A stretch of 64,000 bases of DNA from NCBI RefSeq assembly GCF_000317575.1, contig NC_019748.1, positions 4,112,501-4,176,500 of the forward strand. Direction: 5' to 3'. A program made the position numbers and the translations under genes. A model generated the notes under the pieces. That model was not told where the DNA came from. It saw only the letters and a list, made by a program, of their open reading frames with translations, and made no database searches. Of this stretch, positions 8,271-17,042 are shown one piece after another. The first letter of the stretch is position 1. Each line of letters starts with the position of its first letter. This DNA comes from Stanieria cyanosphaera PCC 7437. GTDB lineage: Bacteria > Cyanobacteriota > Cyanobacteriia > Cyanobacteriales > Xenococcaceae.

Positions 8271-10020
8271 ATGTGCTTGGTGAAGGCTCACCTTCACTTT
8301 TTTTTCGCTTGATTTTGTGACCTTGTTTAGAGTTTGCCTCGTTATCAATTTTTAATAAGGCTTGTTCTTGTTGATCGATCACAGGTAATTTTAAAAGTAT
8401 CCCTGCAAACAACCAATAATAAACTGAAACTGGATCAGTATCTAACGGATACCAATAAGGAAAATAACTAATAATTAACAAAAATACCCAAAACCCTGCT
8501 GCAAAACTCCGAACACTTGGTGTTTTAACAGAGCGATAACTTTTAAAAGTAACAATAATTAAATGAGTCACAAAAATCATAAAAGTTAATAAACCAACAT
8601 AGCCTGTTTCATATAAAACTTTGGGATGGTAGGTTTCGATTAAAGAAACAGAACCAAAAGAACGAGCAGAATTAGTTGCTGAACCTAAACCTCTACCCAA
8701 AAAACTTTTTTGTTGCCTAACTGCATAGTCAAATTGTTGTTGAATAAAAAGATGAGGAGGAGAAGTATTCCAACGACTGACAAAACTATCAACCCTTTGT
8801 TGAACTATGTCTGGATTAGAAGTAGCTACAATTCCTAAAATTAAAGCAAGTCCTATCCCAATCGGAATAAATCTTTTGAAATTGACTATTTGTCCTGTCA
8901 AAATCGATAAAATCACCACAGCAACTGGAACAATAGCCAAAGCTATTCTTTGTCCAGAAATAACTGCGTTAATAAATACTAGTGCCAAACCTGCCAAACC
9001 AGTAGTTCGCCACAAAAAAGATGTATCAGTAAAAGCAACCGTAAAAGTGATAAAACTATTGCCAATCAAAAACCAAGCCCAGTGCCAAGGTGAAACAAAT
9101 GTTCCAGGTAAACGAATTTGTCCTTGAGAAGGACTGTATAGCAAAGAGCCACCAACAAAACATTTAGCATCGATACTAGCTTTAAACAAATCCGAAGCTA
9201 CAGCATTTCTAGTTCCAGCACAGATACCTGTAGCTAACATAGAATACTGAATTAAACCTAAAGTACAGCAGATAATAGCCAAGACAACTAATAATCTGCC
9301 CAGGAAAAAAAGTTGTTTTTTAGTGTCAATTAAATAATAGGCACAGAAAATTAAAGGAATGTAACCTAGAAAAACTTTTAACCCTAAAATACCTTGCAAA
9401 AAAGGAATTCCTTCTTTACAAGGAGTTCTAATCACAAGACCTGTTTTTGGATTGAGAAGTAAAGAACCATCTGGAGCGCGAAGCAGTTTCTCATATTCAC
9501 TCAAATCACTACAATAGGGCAAGAATTGTTGACTTCCATTGACTAAAAATAAAGTCATTAAAGCAAAAGCCAACAGAATAGCTAAAGTAATAATTAATTG
9601 CTTTTTGACGATAATTGGTTTACGCCTACGTCTACACTCTTGAATTAGAGCAAGCAGAGCAGGAAAATAAAATAAGTCTTTACTCAACTGAAATAAAGCA
9701 TTTCCACCACCAATCCAATATGTAACTGTGCCACTAAAAGGCATATAAATTAGAAAAAACCAAAGAGATTGTCGAGGATAGCAATAAGAAAGAATTAAAC
9801 TGGGGATAATTAAAGTAACAATTAAACCAATTTTAAGATCAACTATAAATGCTAAAGGTAAACCAATTACACAGCCAATTAAAATACAAATAACAGATAA
9901 ATTGATTAATTTTTGTCTTGCTTGTCTTGCTTTACGTTTCTGAATTAATCTTTCTTTAAGACTTAAGCTAGGTTTGATAGTCTGGGATTTTTGTTTTCCT
10001 CGACGTTTTGTTTTGACCAT
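8257..10020 (-). CDS. O-antigen ligase/polymerase-like membrane protein
   Basis: 587 residues from ATG 10020; a TTG at 10050 would add ten residues but is less likely. The N-terminus is strongly basic (MVKTKRRGKQK). At least ten hydrophobic segments follow, and a long loop with LRAPDGSLLLNPKTGL sits around residues 180-210. The Wzy/WaaL-type region GQRIALAIVPVAVVI and a later GRGLGSATNSARSF loop fit the O-antigen ligase superfamily. The C-terminal 40 residues are charged and cytoplasmic. A role in polymerising or ligating surface polysaccharide is inferred from family and neighbourhood; the substrate is unknown. Confidence 0.75.
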   Translation of the reverse strand: MVKTKRRGKQKSQTIKPSLSLKERLIQKRKARQARQKLINLSVICILIGCVIGLPLAFIVDLKIGLIVTLIIPSLILSYCYPRQSLWFFLIYMPFSGTVTYWIGGGNALFQLSKDLFYFPALLALIQECRRRRKPIIVKKQLIITLAILLAFALMTLFLVNGSQQFLPYCSDLSEYEKLLRAPDGSLLLNPKTGLVIRTPCKEGIPFLQGILGLKVFLGYIPLIFCAYYLIDTKKQLFFLGRLLVVLAIICCTLGLIQYSMLATGICAGTRNAVASDLFKASIDAKCFVGGSLLYSPSQGQIRLPGTFVSPWHWAWFLIGNSFITFTVAFTDTSFLWRTTGLAGLALVFINAVISGQRIALAIVPVAVVILSILTGQIVNFKRFIPIGIGLALILGIVATSNPDIVQQRVDSFVSRWNTSPPHLFIQQQFDYAVRQQKSFLGRGLGSATNSARSFGSVSLIETYHPKVLYETGYVGLLTFMIFVTHLIIVTFKSYRSVKTPSVRSFAAGFWVFLLIISYFPYWYPLDTDPVSVYYWLFAGILLKLPVIDQQEQALLKIDNEANSKQGHKIKRKKSEGEPSPSTSIDE

Positions 10021-10111
10021 GACGGATTTAATTAATTCGGTTCTTGGCAATAAATAACAATAATTGACTTATTTTCTGAACTAGTCTTGCTCTGTTTATT
10101 TCAGACAAGGT

Positions 10112-10225
10112 ATGTTTGAGCAAGACAATGAATTAGCTTTTCCTCCAAGCAATAATCTGTATCAATCTTGTCTCATGTTTTTCTTAATGCCAACCGCACT
10201 AATCATTTATGAAAAAATATTATGA
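10112..10225 (+). CDS. Possible 37-aa leader ORF overlapping the sugar-kinase start
   Basis: ATG 10112 opens a 37-codon frame (MFEQDNELAFPPSNNLYQSC, then a hydrophobic MFFLMPTALIIYEKIL end). Its TGA (10223-10225) overlaps the ATG of the next gene (10222) as ATGA, the classic layout for translational coupling. The ribosome-binding site is weak (AAGG directly upstream). It may be a real small protein or simply an open frame; overlap geometry is the only strong support. Confidence 0.3.
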   Translation: MFEQDNELAFPPSNNLYQSCLMFFLMPTALIIYEKIL

Positions 10226-11271
10226 AGTTGTTTGTTCCAGGTCGTCTTTGTTTATTTGGTGAGCATAGTGATTGGGCCGGTGAATATCGCTTGCAAAATC
10301 CTTATTTATTACCAGGAATTGCTTTAGTTGTTGGCACAAATCAAGGCATTTATGGTGAAATTAAACCTCATCCTCAGCAATTAATTGTACGCATACCTGC
10401 TGATTTAGAAGTTACTCAGAAGATGCTGCAATTACCAATGAAGCAAGACGTTTTGGAAGCAGAAGCTAGTCGCGGAGGCTGGTTTAGTTATGTGGCAGGA
10501 GTGGCTTGTAAAGCTTTAACTAAATATCAAGTTGGAGGGCTAGAAATTGACAATTATTTAATCGATTTGCCCATTAAAAAAGGACTATCTTCTAGTGCAG
10601 CTATTTGTGTATTGGTAGCAAGAGCTTTTAATCAATTATATAATCTTAACCTAACGGTTCAAGAGGAAATGGAATTAGCTTATCGAGGAGAAAGAAGTAC
10701 CCCAAGTCAGTGCGGTAGAATGGATCAAGCTTGTGCCTATGGTCATCAACCAATTTTAATGACTTTTGATGGCAGCTTAGTTACGGTTAAGTCGATTAGT
10801 GTTGGTTGTGATTTGTATTTGGTTATAGTTGACTTAGCAGGTAGTAAAAATACTCAGCTAATTCTTCAACAACTTAATCAATGTTACCCAATCGCTCGTA
10901 ATACTATTCAAGAAAATGTGCAACAATATTTAAGTCAGATCAATACTCAAATTACTCAAGCAGCAGCGATCGCATTAGAACAGGGTGATAGCGCAGAATT
11001 GGGTAATTTAATGATACAAGCACAAAAAGCTTTTGACCGCTATGTCATGCCTGCTTGTCCATCTCAATTAACTGCTCCAATTCTTCATCAACTTTTGAAT
11101 GAGCAATCAATTCAACCTTATATTTTTGGCGGTAAAGGAGTAGGTTCTCAAGGTGATGGCACTGCACAATTTATTGCCAAAGATTACCAAACTCAACAGC
11201 AACTAATTGAGCTTATTACTAACAAATTTCCATCGATGAAATGTCTACCACTGACTCTTAAAGCGAGTTGA
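10222..11271 (+). CDS. GHMP-family sugar kinase (galactokinase-like)
   Basis: 349 residues. The three GHMP motifs are present: the N-terminal PGRLCLFGEHSDWAGEYR (sugar binding), the phosphate-binding GLSSSAAICVL at residues 121-131, and the C-terminal GGKGVGSQGDGTAQF. RMDQACAYG near residue 168 corresponds to the galactokinase MDQ region with the catalytic aspartate. The family phosphorylates the anomeric or another hydroxyl of free sugars (galactose, fucose, heptose, uronic acids) with ATP in the cytoplasm. Its place among glycosyltransferases suggests salvage of a sugar for nucleotide-sugar synthesis; the exact sugar is not determined. Confidence 0.8.
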   Translation: MKLFVPGRLCLFGEHSDWAGEYRLQNPYLLPGIALVVGTNQGIYGEIKPHPQQLIVRIPADLEVTQKMLQLPMKQDVLEAEASRGGWFSYVAGVACKALTKYQVGGLEIDNYLIDLPIKKGLSSSAAICVLVARAFNQLYNLNLTVQEEMELAYRGERSTPSQCGRMDQACAYGHQPILMTFDGSLVTVKSISVGCDLYLVIVDLAGSKNTQLILQQLNQCYPIARNTIQENVQQYLSQINTQITQAAAIALEQGDSAELGNLMIQAQKAFDRYVMPACPSQLTAPILHQLLNEQSIQPYIFGGKGVGSQGDGTAQFIAKDYQTQQQLIELITNKFPSMKCLPLTLKAS

Positions 11272-11426
11272 ATAATTAAATTCTCATTCCTAAACCAATG
11301 TTTTTCAAAGCTTATCTCTGTGTTTAGGAAGAAAACTGTTCCACTGGTAGCAGCATTTTGTTAAATTGTCATAGGCAAGTCTATTAAAGATTAAGTATAA
11401 ATTTAACTACATTTTAAGGTAAGCCT

Positions 11427-12881
11427 ATGGCATCGATACGGGAATACCATCAACAATTGGTCAGTAAAGAACGTTCTGCTGTAGAAATTGCAACAGAATA
11501 TATGCAACGCATTGAAACCTTAGAACCAAAAGTGCGAGCTTTTTTGTCTGTTACTGCCGATTTAGCTTTCTCCAAAGCTAAGCAAGTAGATGCCAAAATT
11601 GCAGCAGGGGAAGAAATTGGTTTGCTAGAAGGCATCCCGACAGCAATCAAAGATAATATGTGTACCAAAGGAATTAAAACAACCTGCGGTTCGCAGATTT
11701 TAGCTAATTTTGTGCCTCCTTATGAGTCTACTGTGACCCAAAAGTTACAACAAGCTGGAGTTGTGGTAGTAGGAAAAACTAACCTTGATGAGTTTGCGAT
11801 GGGTAGTTCTACAGAGAACTCTGGGTTTCAAGTTACTGCTAATCCTTGGGATTTAGAACGAGTTCCTGGCGGTTCTTCTGGTGGTTCGGCAGCAGCAGTA
11901 GCAGCAGCAGAATGTGTAGTTGCTTTGGGTTCGGATACAGGAGGATCGATTCGTCAACCAGCTTCTCTGTGTGGTGTGGTAGGATTAAAACCAACTTACG
12001 GTTTAGTCTCTCGGTTTGGTTTGGTTGCTTACGCTTCTTCTTTGGATCAGATTGGTCCTTTTGCTCGTACCGTCGAAGATGCAGCAATTTTACTAAGTGC
12101 GATCGCAGGATACGATCCTTCGGATTCTACCAGTCTTAAAGTAGAAATTCCTGACTATACTCAATTTTTACAACCTACTCTCAAAAAGGGTTTAAAGGTA
12201 GGAATCATCACCGAAACCTTTGGTGAAGGTTTAGATGCCACTGTAGCAGCAACTGTCAGAAATGCGATCGCTAAATTGCAAGAACTTGGTGCAGAAATCA
12301 AAGAAATTTCTTGTCCTAGATTCCGTTATGGTTTACCTGCTTATTATATTATTGCTCCTTCAGAAGCATCCGCTAATCTAGCTCGTTATGATGCTGTTAA
12401 ATATGGTTTACGTCAAGAAGCAGATAATTTGGTAGGGATGTATTCTACTACTCGTGCGACGGGTTTTGGTACAGAAGTCAAACGTAGAATCATGCTAGGT
12501 ACTTATGCTCTTTCTGCTGGTTACTATGATGCTTATTATCTCAAAGCGCAAAAAGTTCGTACTCTGATTAAGCAAGATTTTGAACAGGCATTTGAGGAAG
12601 TAGATGTGTTGGTATGTCCGACTTCACCAACTACTGCGTTTAAAGCAGGGGAAAAAACAGCCGATCCTCTTAGTATGTATTTATCTGATTTAATGACTAT
12701 TCCTGTTAACTTAGCTGGACTACCTGGAATGAGTATTCCTTGTGGTTTTGATGATCAAGGTTTACCAATTGGGATGCAGTTGATTGGAAATGTATTACGT
12801 GAAGATATTTTATTTCACGTTGCTCATGCTTACGAACAAGCGACTGAATGGCACAAACAGCAACCAAATATACTCAGCTAA
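11427..12881 (+). CDS. gatA: Glutamyl-tRNA(Gln) amidotransferase subunit A
   Basis: 484 residues, full length. The amidase signature is intact: Lys75 in GIPTAIKDN, Ser150 in [14 protein letters not shown] and Ser174 in [11 protein letters not shown] form the Ser-cisSer-Lys triad. GatA generates ammonia from glutamine and passes it to GatB, which converts Glu-tRNA(Gln) to Gln-tRNA(Gln); cyanobacteria depend on this route. gatB and gatC are not in this window, as is usual for scattered cyanobacterial gat genes. The start ATG follows AAGGTAAGCCT. A hairpin just downstream probably ends the transcript. Confidence 0.97.
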   Translation: MASIREYHQQLVSKERSAVEIATEYMQRIETLEPKVRAFLSVTADLAFSKAKQVDAKIAAGEEIGLLEGIPTAIKDNMCTKGIKTTCGSQILANFVPPYESTVTQKLQQAGVVVVGKTNLDEFAMGSSTENSGFQVTANPWDLERVPGGSSGGSAAAVAAAECVVALGSDTGGSIRQPASLCGVVGLKPTYGLVSRFGLVAYASSLDQIGPFARTVEDAAILLSAIAGYDPSDSTSLKVEIPDYTQFLQPTLKKGLKVGIITETFGEGLDATVAATVRNAIAKLQELGAEIKEISCPRFRYGLPAYYIIAPSEASANLARYDAVKYGLRQEADNLVGMYSTTRATGFGTEVKRRIMLGTYALSAGYYDAYYLKAQKVRTLIKQDFEQAFEEVDVLVCPTSPTTAFKAGEKTADPLSMYLSDLMTIPVNLAGLPGMSIPCGFDDQGLPIGMQLIGNVLREDILFHVAHAYEQATEWHKQQPNILS

Positions 12882-12892
12882 TTAATTAAATT

Positions 12893-12937
12893 TCAGGGGA
12901 AGCGATTTTATCTTAGTAATTTTCCCCTGACTTTTGT
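12893..12937 (+). terminator. Probable terminator after gatA
   Basis: Arms TCAGGGGAA (12893-12901) and TTCCCCTGA (12922-12930) are 9-bp perfect complements separated by a 20-nt loop, followed by CTTTTGTTT. The loop is long and the T-run is interrupted, so termination is likely rather than certain. Confidence 0.5.
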
Positions 12938-13024
12938 TTACTTATCTCAAGTCCGTTTAATTAATTAAACAAAAACTTTTGACTTCTTTTTCTTCAAAGT
13001 GTAAGTATTCAACCAAACTCGATT

Positions 13025-13225
13025 TTAAAATTCGTCGGGAATAACCCATTGAGGTGGTGCAGTAAGTTTTTTCATTCTAGCAATCTCTGCAATTTCAAGC
13101 ATTTGATCTAACGAAGTTTCGTCAATAAATTTAGAAGCTTCTTCACGGTATTCTTGATTAGGACAGCGATCGCCTAAAAGACAACCGTTAAGACAATCTA
13201 CTGCACAGTTAACATTAGTTTCCAT
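13025..13225 (-). CDS. Conserved small cysteine-motif protein (66 aa)
   Basis: The 66-residue product starts METNVNCAVDCLNGCLLGDR and has four cysteines at residues 7, 11, 15 and 21, spaced like a small metal or Fe-S site. The rest is predicted helical (EEASKFIDETSLDQMLEIAE) with a conserved-looking Pro-rich end (APPQWVIPDEF). I believe similar small proteins occur in other cyanobacteria, but I cannot name a function. It sits alone, downstream-facing towards gatA. Confidence 0.7.
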   Translation of the reverse strand: METNVNCAVDCLNGCLLGDRCPNQEYREEASKFIDETSLDQMLEIAEIARMKKLTAPPQWVIPDEF

Positions 13226-13274
13226 TGTCTCTATTTTGAGCTATTTAACAGCTATTCAATCTGTAGGCATTGTA

Positions 13275-13365
13275 ATATAGCAATTCTATTTGAGTCATGA
13301 AAATTGTTAAAGAGGAAAGGCAGGAGGCAGAAGTTATTTTCACAAATGATTTAGGACCGCTATAT
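13275..13365. repeat. MITE-like repeat with ATATAGC ends and heptamer core
   Basis: Ends ATATAGC (13275-13281) and GCTATAT (13359-13365) are inverted 7-mers. The interior holds AAGGCAGGAGGCAGAAG, the reverse form of the TGCCTTC-type heptamer seen at 16981 and 56198, and a right side (ACAAATGATTTAGGA) similar to 17017-17031. Confidence 0.4.
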
Positions 13366-13504
13366 GTTTTCTTTTTTTCAGTAGAAAGCTACACAAACGA
13401 TAGCGTTTTTCAAACAAGTGAAATACATCTAAAACAGTGATCAATCAACAATCAACAAAAATTAAGAACTTGACTGTACTTAATTAATCTGAAAATAACT
13501 ATAA

Positions 13505-13522
13505 ATGTATTTTTAAATACAT
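13505..13522. promoter_or_regulatory. 18-bp AT palindrome upstream of polysaccharide genes
   Basis: ATGTATTT and AAATACAT flank two T. It lies about 210 bp upstream of the coiled-coil gene and could be an operator, but AT-rich palindromes arise by chance. Confidence 0.25.
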
Positions 13523-13731
13523 ATTTGGAGAAAATTTTTTTGATTAATATATGTTTGCAATTATGATAAAAAAGTTTAACTAAAAGTAAACAAAAGTTGC
13601 CTTATTTTTCAAGTAATTTTGTAATTTTTAATAAATCGATTCAATCTAAATTAAAAGCCTGAACTAGACTTATGAAGGAATTGCGCCAATCAGTTTTTAG
13701 TTAACTGAATAAATACTTAAGGAGTAGAAAA

Positions 13732-14403
13732 TTGAATTTACTGCTAGGAATATCTAATTGGTTATCGGGTGGTGCTTTATATCGTTACCAAAAACAATAC
13801 GAGTCAACTCAACTTAAACTGAGAAATACTCTATCAGAGTTAGAAGTTCTCAGCGAACATTTTTATCAAACTCAACAGGAATTAGAGCAAACGAAAACTA
13901 AGTTACAAACTGTCCAATCTGAATTAGAAATTGCTCAATTAGAATGGTATAAAAATTCTGCTCAAAAACAAACAAATAATGATTGGTTAACCCACGTTAA
14001 TCAGTCTGCCAAAATTATGGCTGTAAACTATTTATCTTTAATAGATACTAACGCTTTATGGGGATTTAATCTAAGTTCACCACAAGTAGATCAGAAAATT
14101 AATGGTGGTGCAATTGTAGTCAAAGGTTGGATTTTAGGAAAAAAAGCTCAAGTTAAATGCTTAAAAATAAGTTGTAATCAACAAATTCTTGCAGAAATTC
14201 CTGTTAACCTCCCCAGTGGATGGCTAGCCAAAAAATTTCCTCGTCTTCCCGAAGCCCAAAATAGTTATTTTGAAACTGCTATTACAATTAGTGGCGCACC
14301 TGAGCAAGCTGAGTTATTAATAGAAGCGATTTTTGTAGATCGAAGTTATCTTCCCCTAGCAACTTTCCAATTTCAAAATTTAGCTTTAGTTGCTGTTGGT
14401 TAA
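13732..14403 (+). CDS. Coiled-coil protein preceding a GT4-GT2 gene
   Basis: 223 residues from TTG 13732. This start is fixed by AAGGAG at 8-bp spacing; there is no ATG nearby. Residues ~20-75 form a heptad-rich coiled coil (TLSELEVLSEHFYQTQQELE). The C-terminal ~110 residues look like a beta-rich domain (NGGAIVVKGWILGKKAQVKC) of a kind also found attached to glycosyltransferases. The stop lies 6 bp before the next gene, so the two are co-translated. It may bind glycan or scaffold the glycosyltransferase; I do not recognise a named family. Confidence 0.7.
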   Translation: MNLLLGISNWLSGGALYRYQKQYESTQLKLRNTLSELEVLSEHFYQTQQELEQTKTKLQTVQSELEIAQLEWYKNSAQKQTNNDWLTHVNQSAKIMAVNYLSLIDTNALWGFNLSSPQVDQKINGGAIVVKGWILGKKAQVKCLKISCNQQILAEIPVNLPSGWLAKKFPRLPEAQNSYFETAITISGAPEQAELLIEAIFVDRSYLPLATFQFQNLALVAVG

Positions 14404-14409
14404 AAAGTC

Positions 14410-16611
14410 ATGAAAATTAATTGGTTTTGCCCCCTCCCACCTGAAAAAACTGATATCGCTCACTATACGGCTAGGATTCTCAAAGAATTAAGTCAAAGAG
14501 CAGAAATTACTCTCTGGACTGATAAGCAAGTTTGGTTACCAGAATTAGAAGAGTATGGGCGAGTCATTCATTATCATCCTGAGCATTTATCTGATTCAGA
14601 TTTCAAGAATGCTGATGTCAATATTTATCACATTGGTAATAATCAAGAATTTCATGGTTCGATTTGGCAAGTAAGTCGTCGTTATCCAGGAATTGTGGTT
14701 ATTCACGATGTCAATTTGCATTATTTATTTACTTGTTTGTATCCTCGGTATTTAGAAGAAGGTACTGCGGATCGCAATGCTTATGTAGAATTAATGCTCA
14801 ATAGTCATGGTGTCCATTGCCAACAAGATTTAAATAAATTTTTTGCTGGTAAACTAGATTGGAGTACGATCGCAGAACGTTATCCTCTTACTTTTGCAGC
14901 CGTAGAAAATGCTTTGGGGGTAATTGTTCACACTCAAGACGCTTACAATATTTTTACCAAAGATCGTAGATGTAAATGTCCTGTACTTTATTCTCCCTTA
15001 CCTTATCCAGCTACTCCAATTCAGTCTGTCAGTAGAGATGAAACTATTTCTCGTCCTCCCTATCGTCTGATTGTGTTTGGATATTTGGGAGGGTTGTACC
15101 GTCGCGTACAGTCGGTATTAGAAGCTTTGGGAGGAATGGCAGCAAAAAATGCCTTTCATCTAGATATTTATGGACAAATTTGGGATGAAGACTATATTCG
15201 GGGACTAATCCAAAAATTTGGTTTAGAAAATGAGGTTACTCTTCATGGTTATGTGGAAGAAACAGAATTAGATCAAGCAATGGCTAACGCAGATCTGGCT
15301 TTCAATTTGCGTTATCCTACTGGAGGGGAAGCTTCTGGAAGTCAAATGCGGATTTGGAGTCATGGACTTCCTAGTTTAGTAACTCGGATTGGTTGGTACG
15401 CAGAGTTACCAGAAGATGCGGTGGTTTTTGTGAGTCATGACCGCGAAATTGCTGATTTAAAAGAACAATTACGCAATTTTTTGAACAATCCTGCTAAATT
15501 TGCTCAAATCGGTCAAAAAGGTCAACAGGTTTTAGCCAAACAACACCATCCTGATTTTTATAGCCGTAAAGTGGTGGAATTTGCTAAGGTAGTTGGTTTT
15601 TCTTGGCAAGTTAACCAATCCAGACTCAGTTTAGCTGTTGCTTCATCTCCTCAAGTTAGTGTAATTATTCCTACTTACAATTGTAGTCGTTATTTGAAAA
15701 AAGCGATCGCAAGTGTTTTGGAGCAAACCTACACTGATTATGAGTTAATTGTAGTCGATGATGGTTCGACGGATAATACTCAAGCAGTTTTACAACCACT
15801 ACGCGATCGCATACGTTATACTAGCTTCCAACATAATCAAGGAATCTCGGTAGCACGCAATCGAGGCATTGAAATTGCTAGAGGAAATTTAATTACTTTT
15901 CTTGATGCTGATAATTGGTTATTACCTCATGCTTTGGAAGTACAAGTCAATTATTTTGCCCACCGTGCCAATGTGGGGATAATTAATAGTGGATTTAATA
16001 TGATTAATAATCAAGGTGAAATCTTGAGAGAAATTAAACCTTGGTTACAATATCCTGAATTAAATTTAGCAACTTGGCTAACTCTTAAACCTATGTTAGC
16101 TAATACCATTATGGTGAGACGCGAATGGTTAGAATGGGCTGGAGGTTTAGATACAAATTTCCCTTACGCGGATGATCTTAATTTGATTTTTCGTTTGGCT
16201 TTGATGAATTGTCAAGCAGCTTGGTTACCTGAAATAACTGTATGTTGTCGTCAACCGAATAAAGATTTTATTCATCATACTCCTAAGAAAGCTAAATACA
16301 CTGAAATAGCACTTAAAAATGTATTTAACCAAGGAAATTTACCTCAACCAGTGAAATCTTGTAAAAAACAAATTTTGTATCAAAGTTTCGTTTGGTTAGC
16401 TTGGAACTTATATCAAACTGGAAACAGTCATGAAGAAGCCGAATATTTACAAAAATCTCTAGAGTTTACTGATGATAAACCTGAAGAAATCATCTTTAAT
16501 TGGGTAGAACATTTTAATAATTTTGCCTTCGATTATGGCTATGATTTTGATGCTTATGAATTTAGTAGCCAACCCGAATGGAAACAACTTTTACGTTCTA
16601 TCCTAATTTAA
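14410..16611 (+). CDS. Bifunctional glycosyltransferase, GT4-GT2 fusion
   Basis: 733 residues with two catalytic domains. Residues 1-395 are a GT-B/GT4 enzyme: MKINWFCPLPPEKTDIAHYT start, LIVFGYLGGLYRR, VTLHGYVEETELDQAMANAD, and the donor site GGEASGSQMRIWSHGLPSLV. Residues ~412-640 are a GT2 domain beginning VSVIIPTYNCSRYLKKAIAS, with VVDDGSTDNT and ITFLDADNW metal-binding motifs. The last ~100 residues are helical, TPR-like. Such fusions make a two-sugar step in one polypeptide. It is coupled to the coiled-coil gene 6 bp upstream. The glycan product is unknown. Confidence 0.9.
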   Translation: MKINWFCPLPPEKTDIAHYTARILKELSQRAEITLWTDKQVWLPELEEYGRVIHYHPEHLSDSDFKNADVNIYHIGNNQEFHGSIWQVSRRYPGIVVIHDVNLHYLFTCLYPRYLEEGTADRNAYVELMLNSHGVHCQQDLNKFFAGKLDWSTIAERYPLTFAAVENALGVIVHTQDAYNIFTKDRRCKCPVLYSPLPYPATPIQSVSRDETISRPPYRLIVFGYLGGLYRRVQSVLEALGGMAAKNAFHLDIYGQIWDEDYIRGLIQKFGLENEVTLHGYVEETELDQAMANADLAFNLRYPTGGEASGSQMRIWSHGLPSLVTRIGWYAELPEDAVVFVSHDREIADLKEQLRNFLNNPAKFAQIGQKGQQVLAKQHHPDFYSRKVVEFAKVVGFSWQVNQSRLSLAVASSPQVSVIIPTYNCSRYLKKAIASVLEQTYTDYELIVVDDGSTDNTQAVLQPLRDRIRYTSFQHNQGISVARNRGIEIARGNLITFLDADNWLLPHALEVQVNYFAHRANVGIINSGFNMINNQGEILREIKPWLQYPELNLATWLTLKPMLANTIMVRREWLEWAGGLDTNFPYADDLNLIFRLALMNCQAAWLPEITVCCRQPNKDFIHHTPKKAKYTEIALKNVFNQGNLPQPVKSCKKQILYQSFVWLAWNLYQTGNSHEEAEYLQKSLEFTDDKPEEIIFNWVEHFNNFAFDYGYDFDAYEFSSQPEWKQLLRSILI

Positions 16612-17042
16612 TAATTTCTAGCGTCCTTAGTGAAAAAATAGAAACCTAAAATGTTAAATCTGAGCAGAAGTTTTAAAAATATTCAATAAATTCCGAAGCT
16701 TTCTTCTCTTTTTAGAATATCAAGTCCGTTAACCCGTCATAATAACTTTGCTTCCTTCTAACTTCGGCCTTACCTTACCGATAACATAACTATTAAACAG
16801 GATATGATATAAGCTTTTTCGCATCTGTACAAAACTAAAAAATTTTAGTAATTAAGCTCATAACTTTTTTGTCAGTTGTAGCAATTTTCTGTTGTTTGTT
16901 TAAAGTTTAAACTTTTGAAATAATAATTGAGTTAAATAGATATACAAATTAAATTACATATAAAAAAAATAATTAACTAACTTTTGCCCTCTGCCTTCTG
17001 ACAATAACCTATGTTAACAAATCTTAGAGGATTGCTATAGTT
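16612..17042. other. 431-bp gene-free region ending in a repeat
   Basis: No gene or RNA is visible. Most of it is AT-rich sequence. The last ~60 bp are a dispersed repeat (16981-17040) that abuts the start codon at 17043 and supplies the leader of the next gene. Confidence 0.5.
16981..17040. repeat. Heptamer (TGCCTTC-type) repeat with CTATAG end
   Basis: The segment contains TGCCCTCTGCCTTCTGAC, then ACAAATCTTAGAGGATTGC and CTATAG. It resembles the interior and right end of the element at 13275-13365. TGCCTTC heptamers are a known cyanobacterial short tandem repeat type. Confidence 0.55.

Larger units (their letters stand above)
13226..13731. other. 506-bp gene-free region with repeat and palindrome
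   Basis: No gene is visible. It contains a possible MITE-like repeat (13275-13365), a short palindrome (13505-13522), and the ribosome-binding site AAGGAG at 13719-13724 for the next gene. The region is strongly AT-rich between 13440 and 13680. Confidence 0.6.

Noticed and set aside
11287-11330. 9-bp inverted repeat TTCCTAAAC / GTTTAGGAA after the GHMP kinase
   Set aside because: The loop is 26 nt and no T-run follows, so it is not a convincing terminator. It may be an operator for gatA, but nothing else supports that.
11839-12139. Long overlapping frames on both strands inside gatA
   Set aside because: They are Ser/Trp/Arg- or Lys/Leu-rich shadow translations of the conserved amidase core, with no independent start signals.
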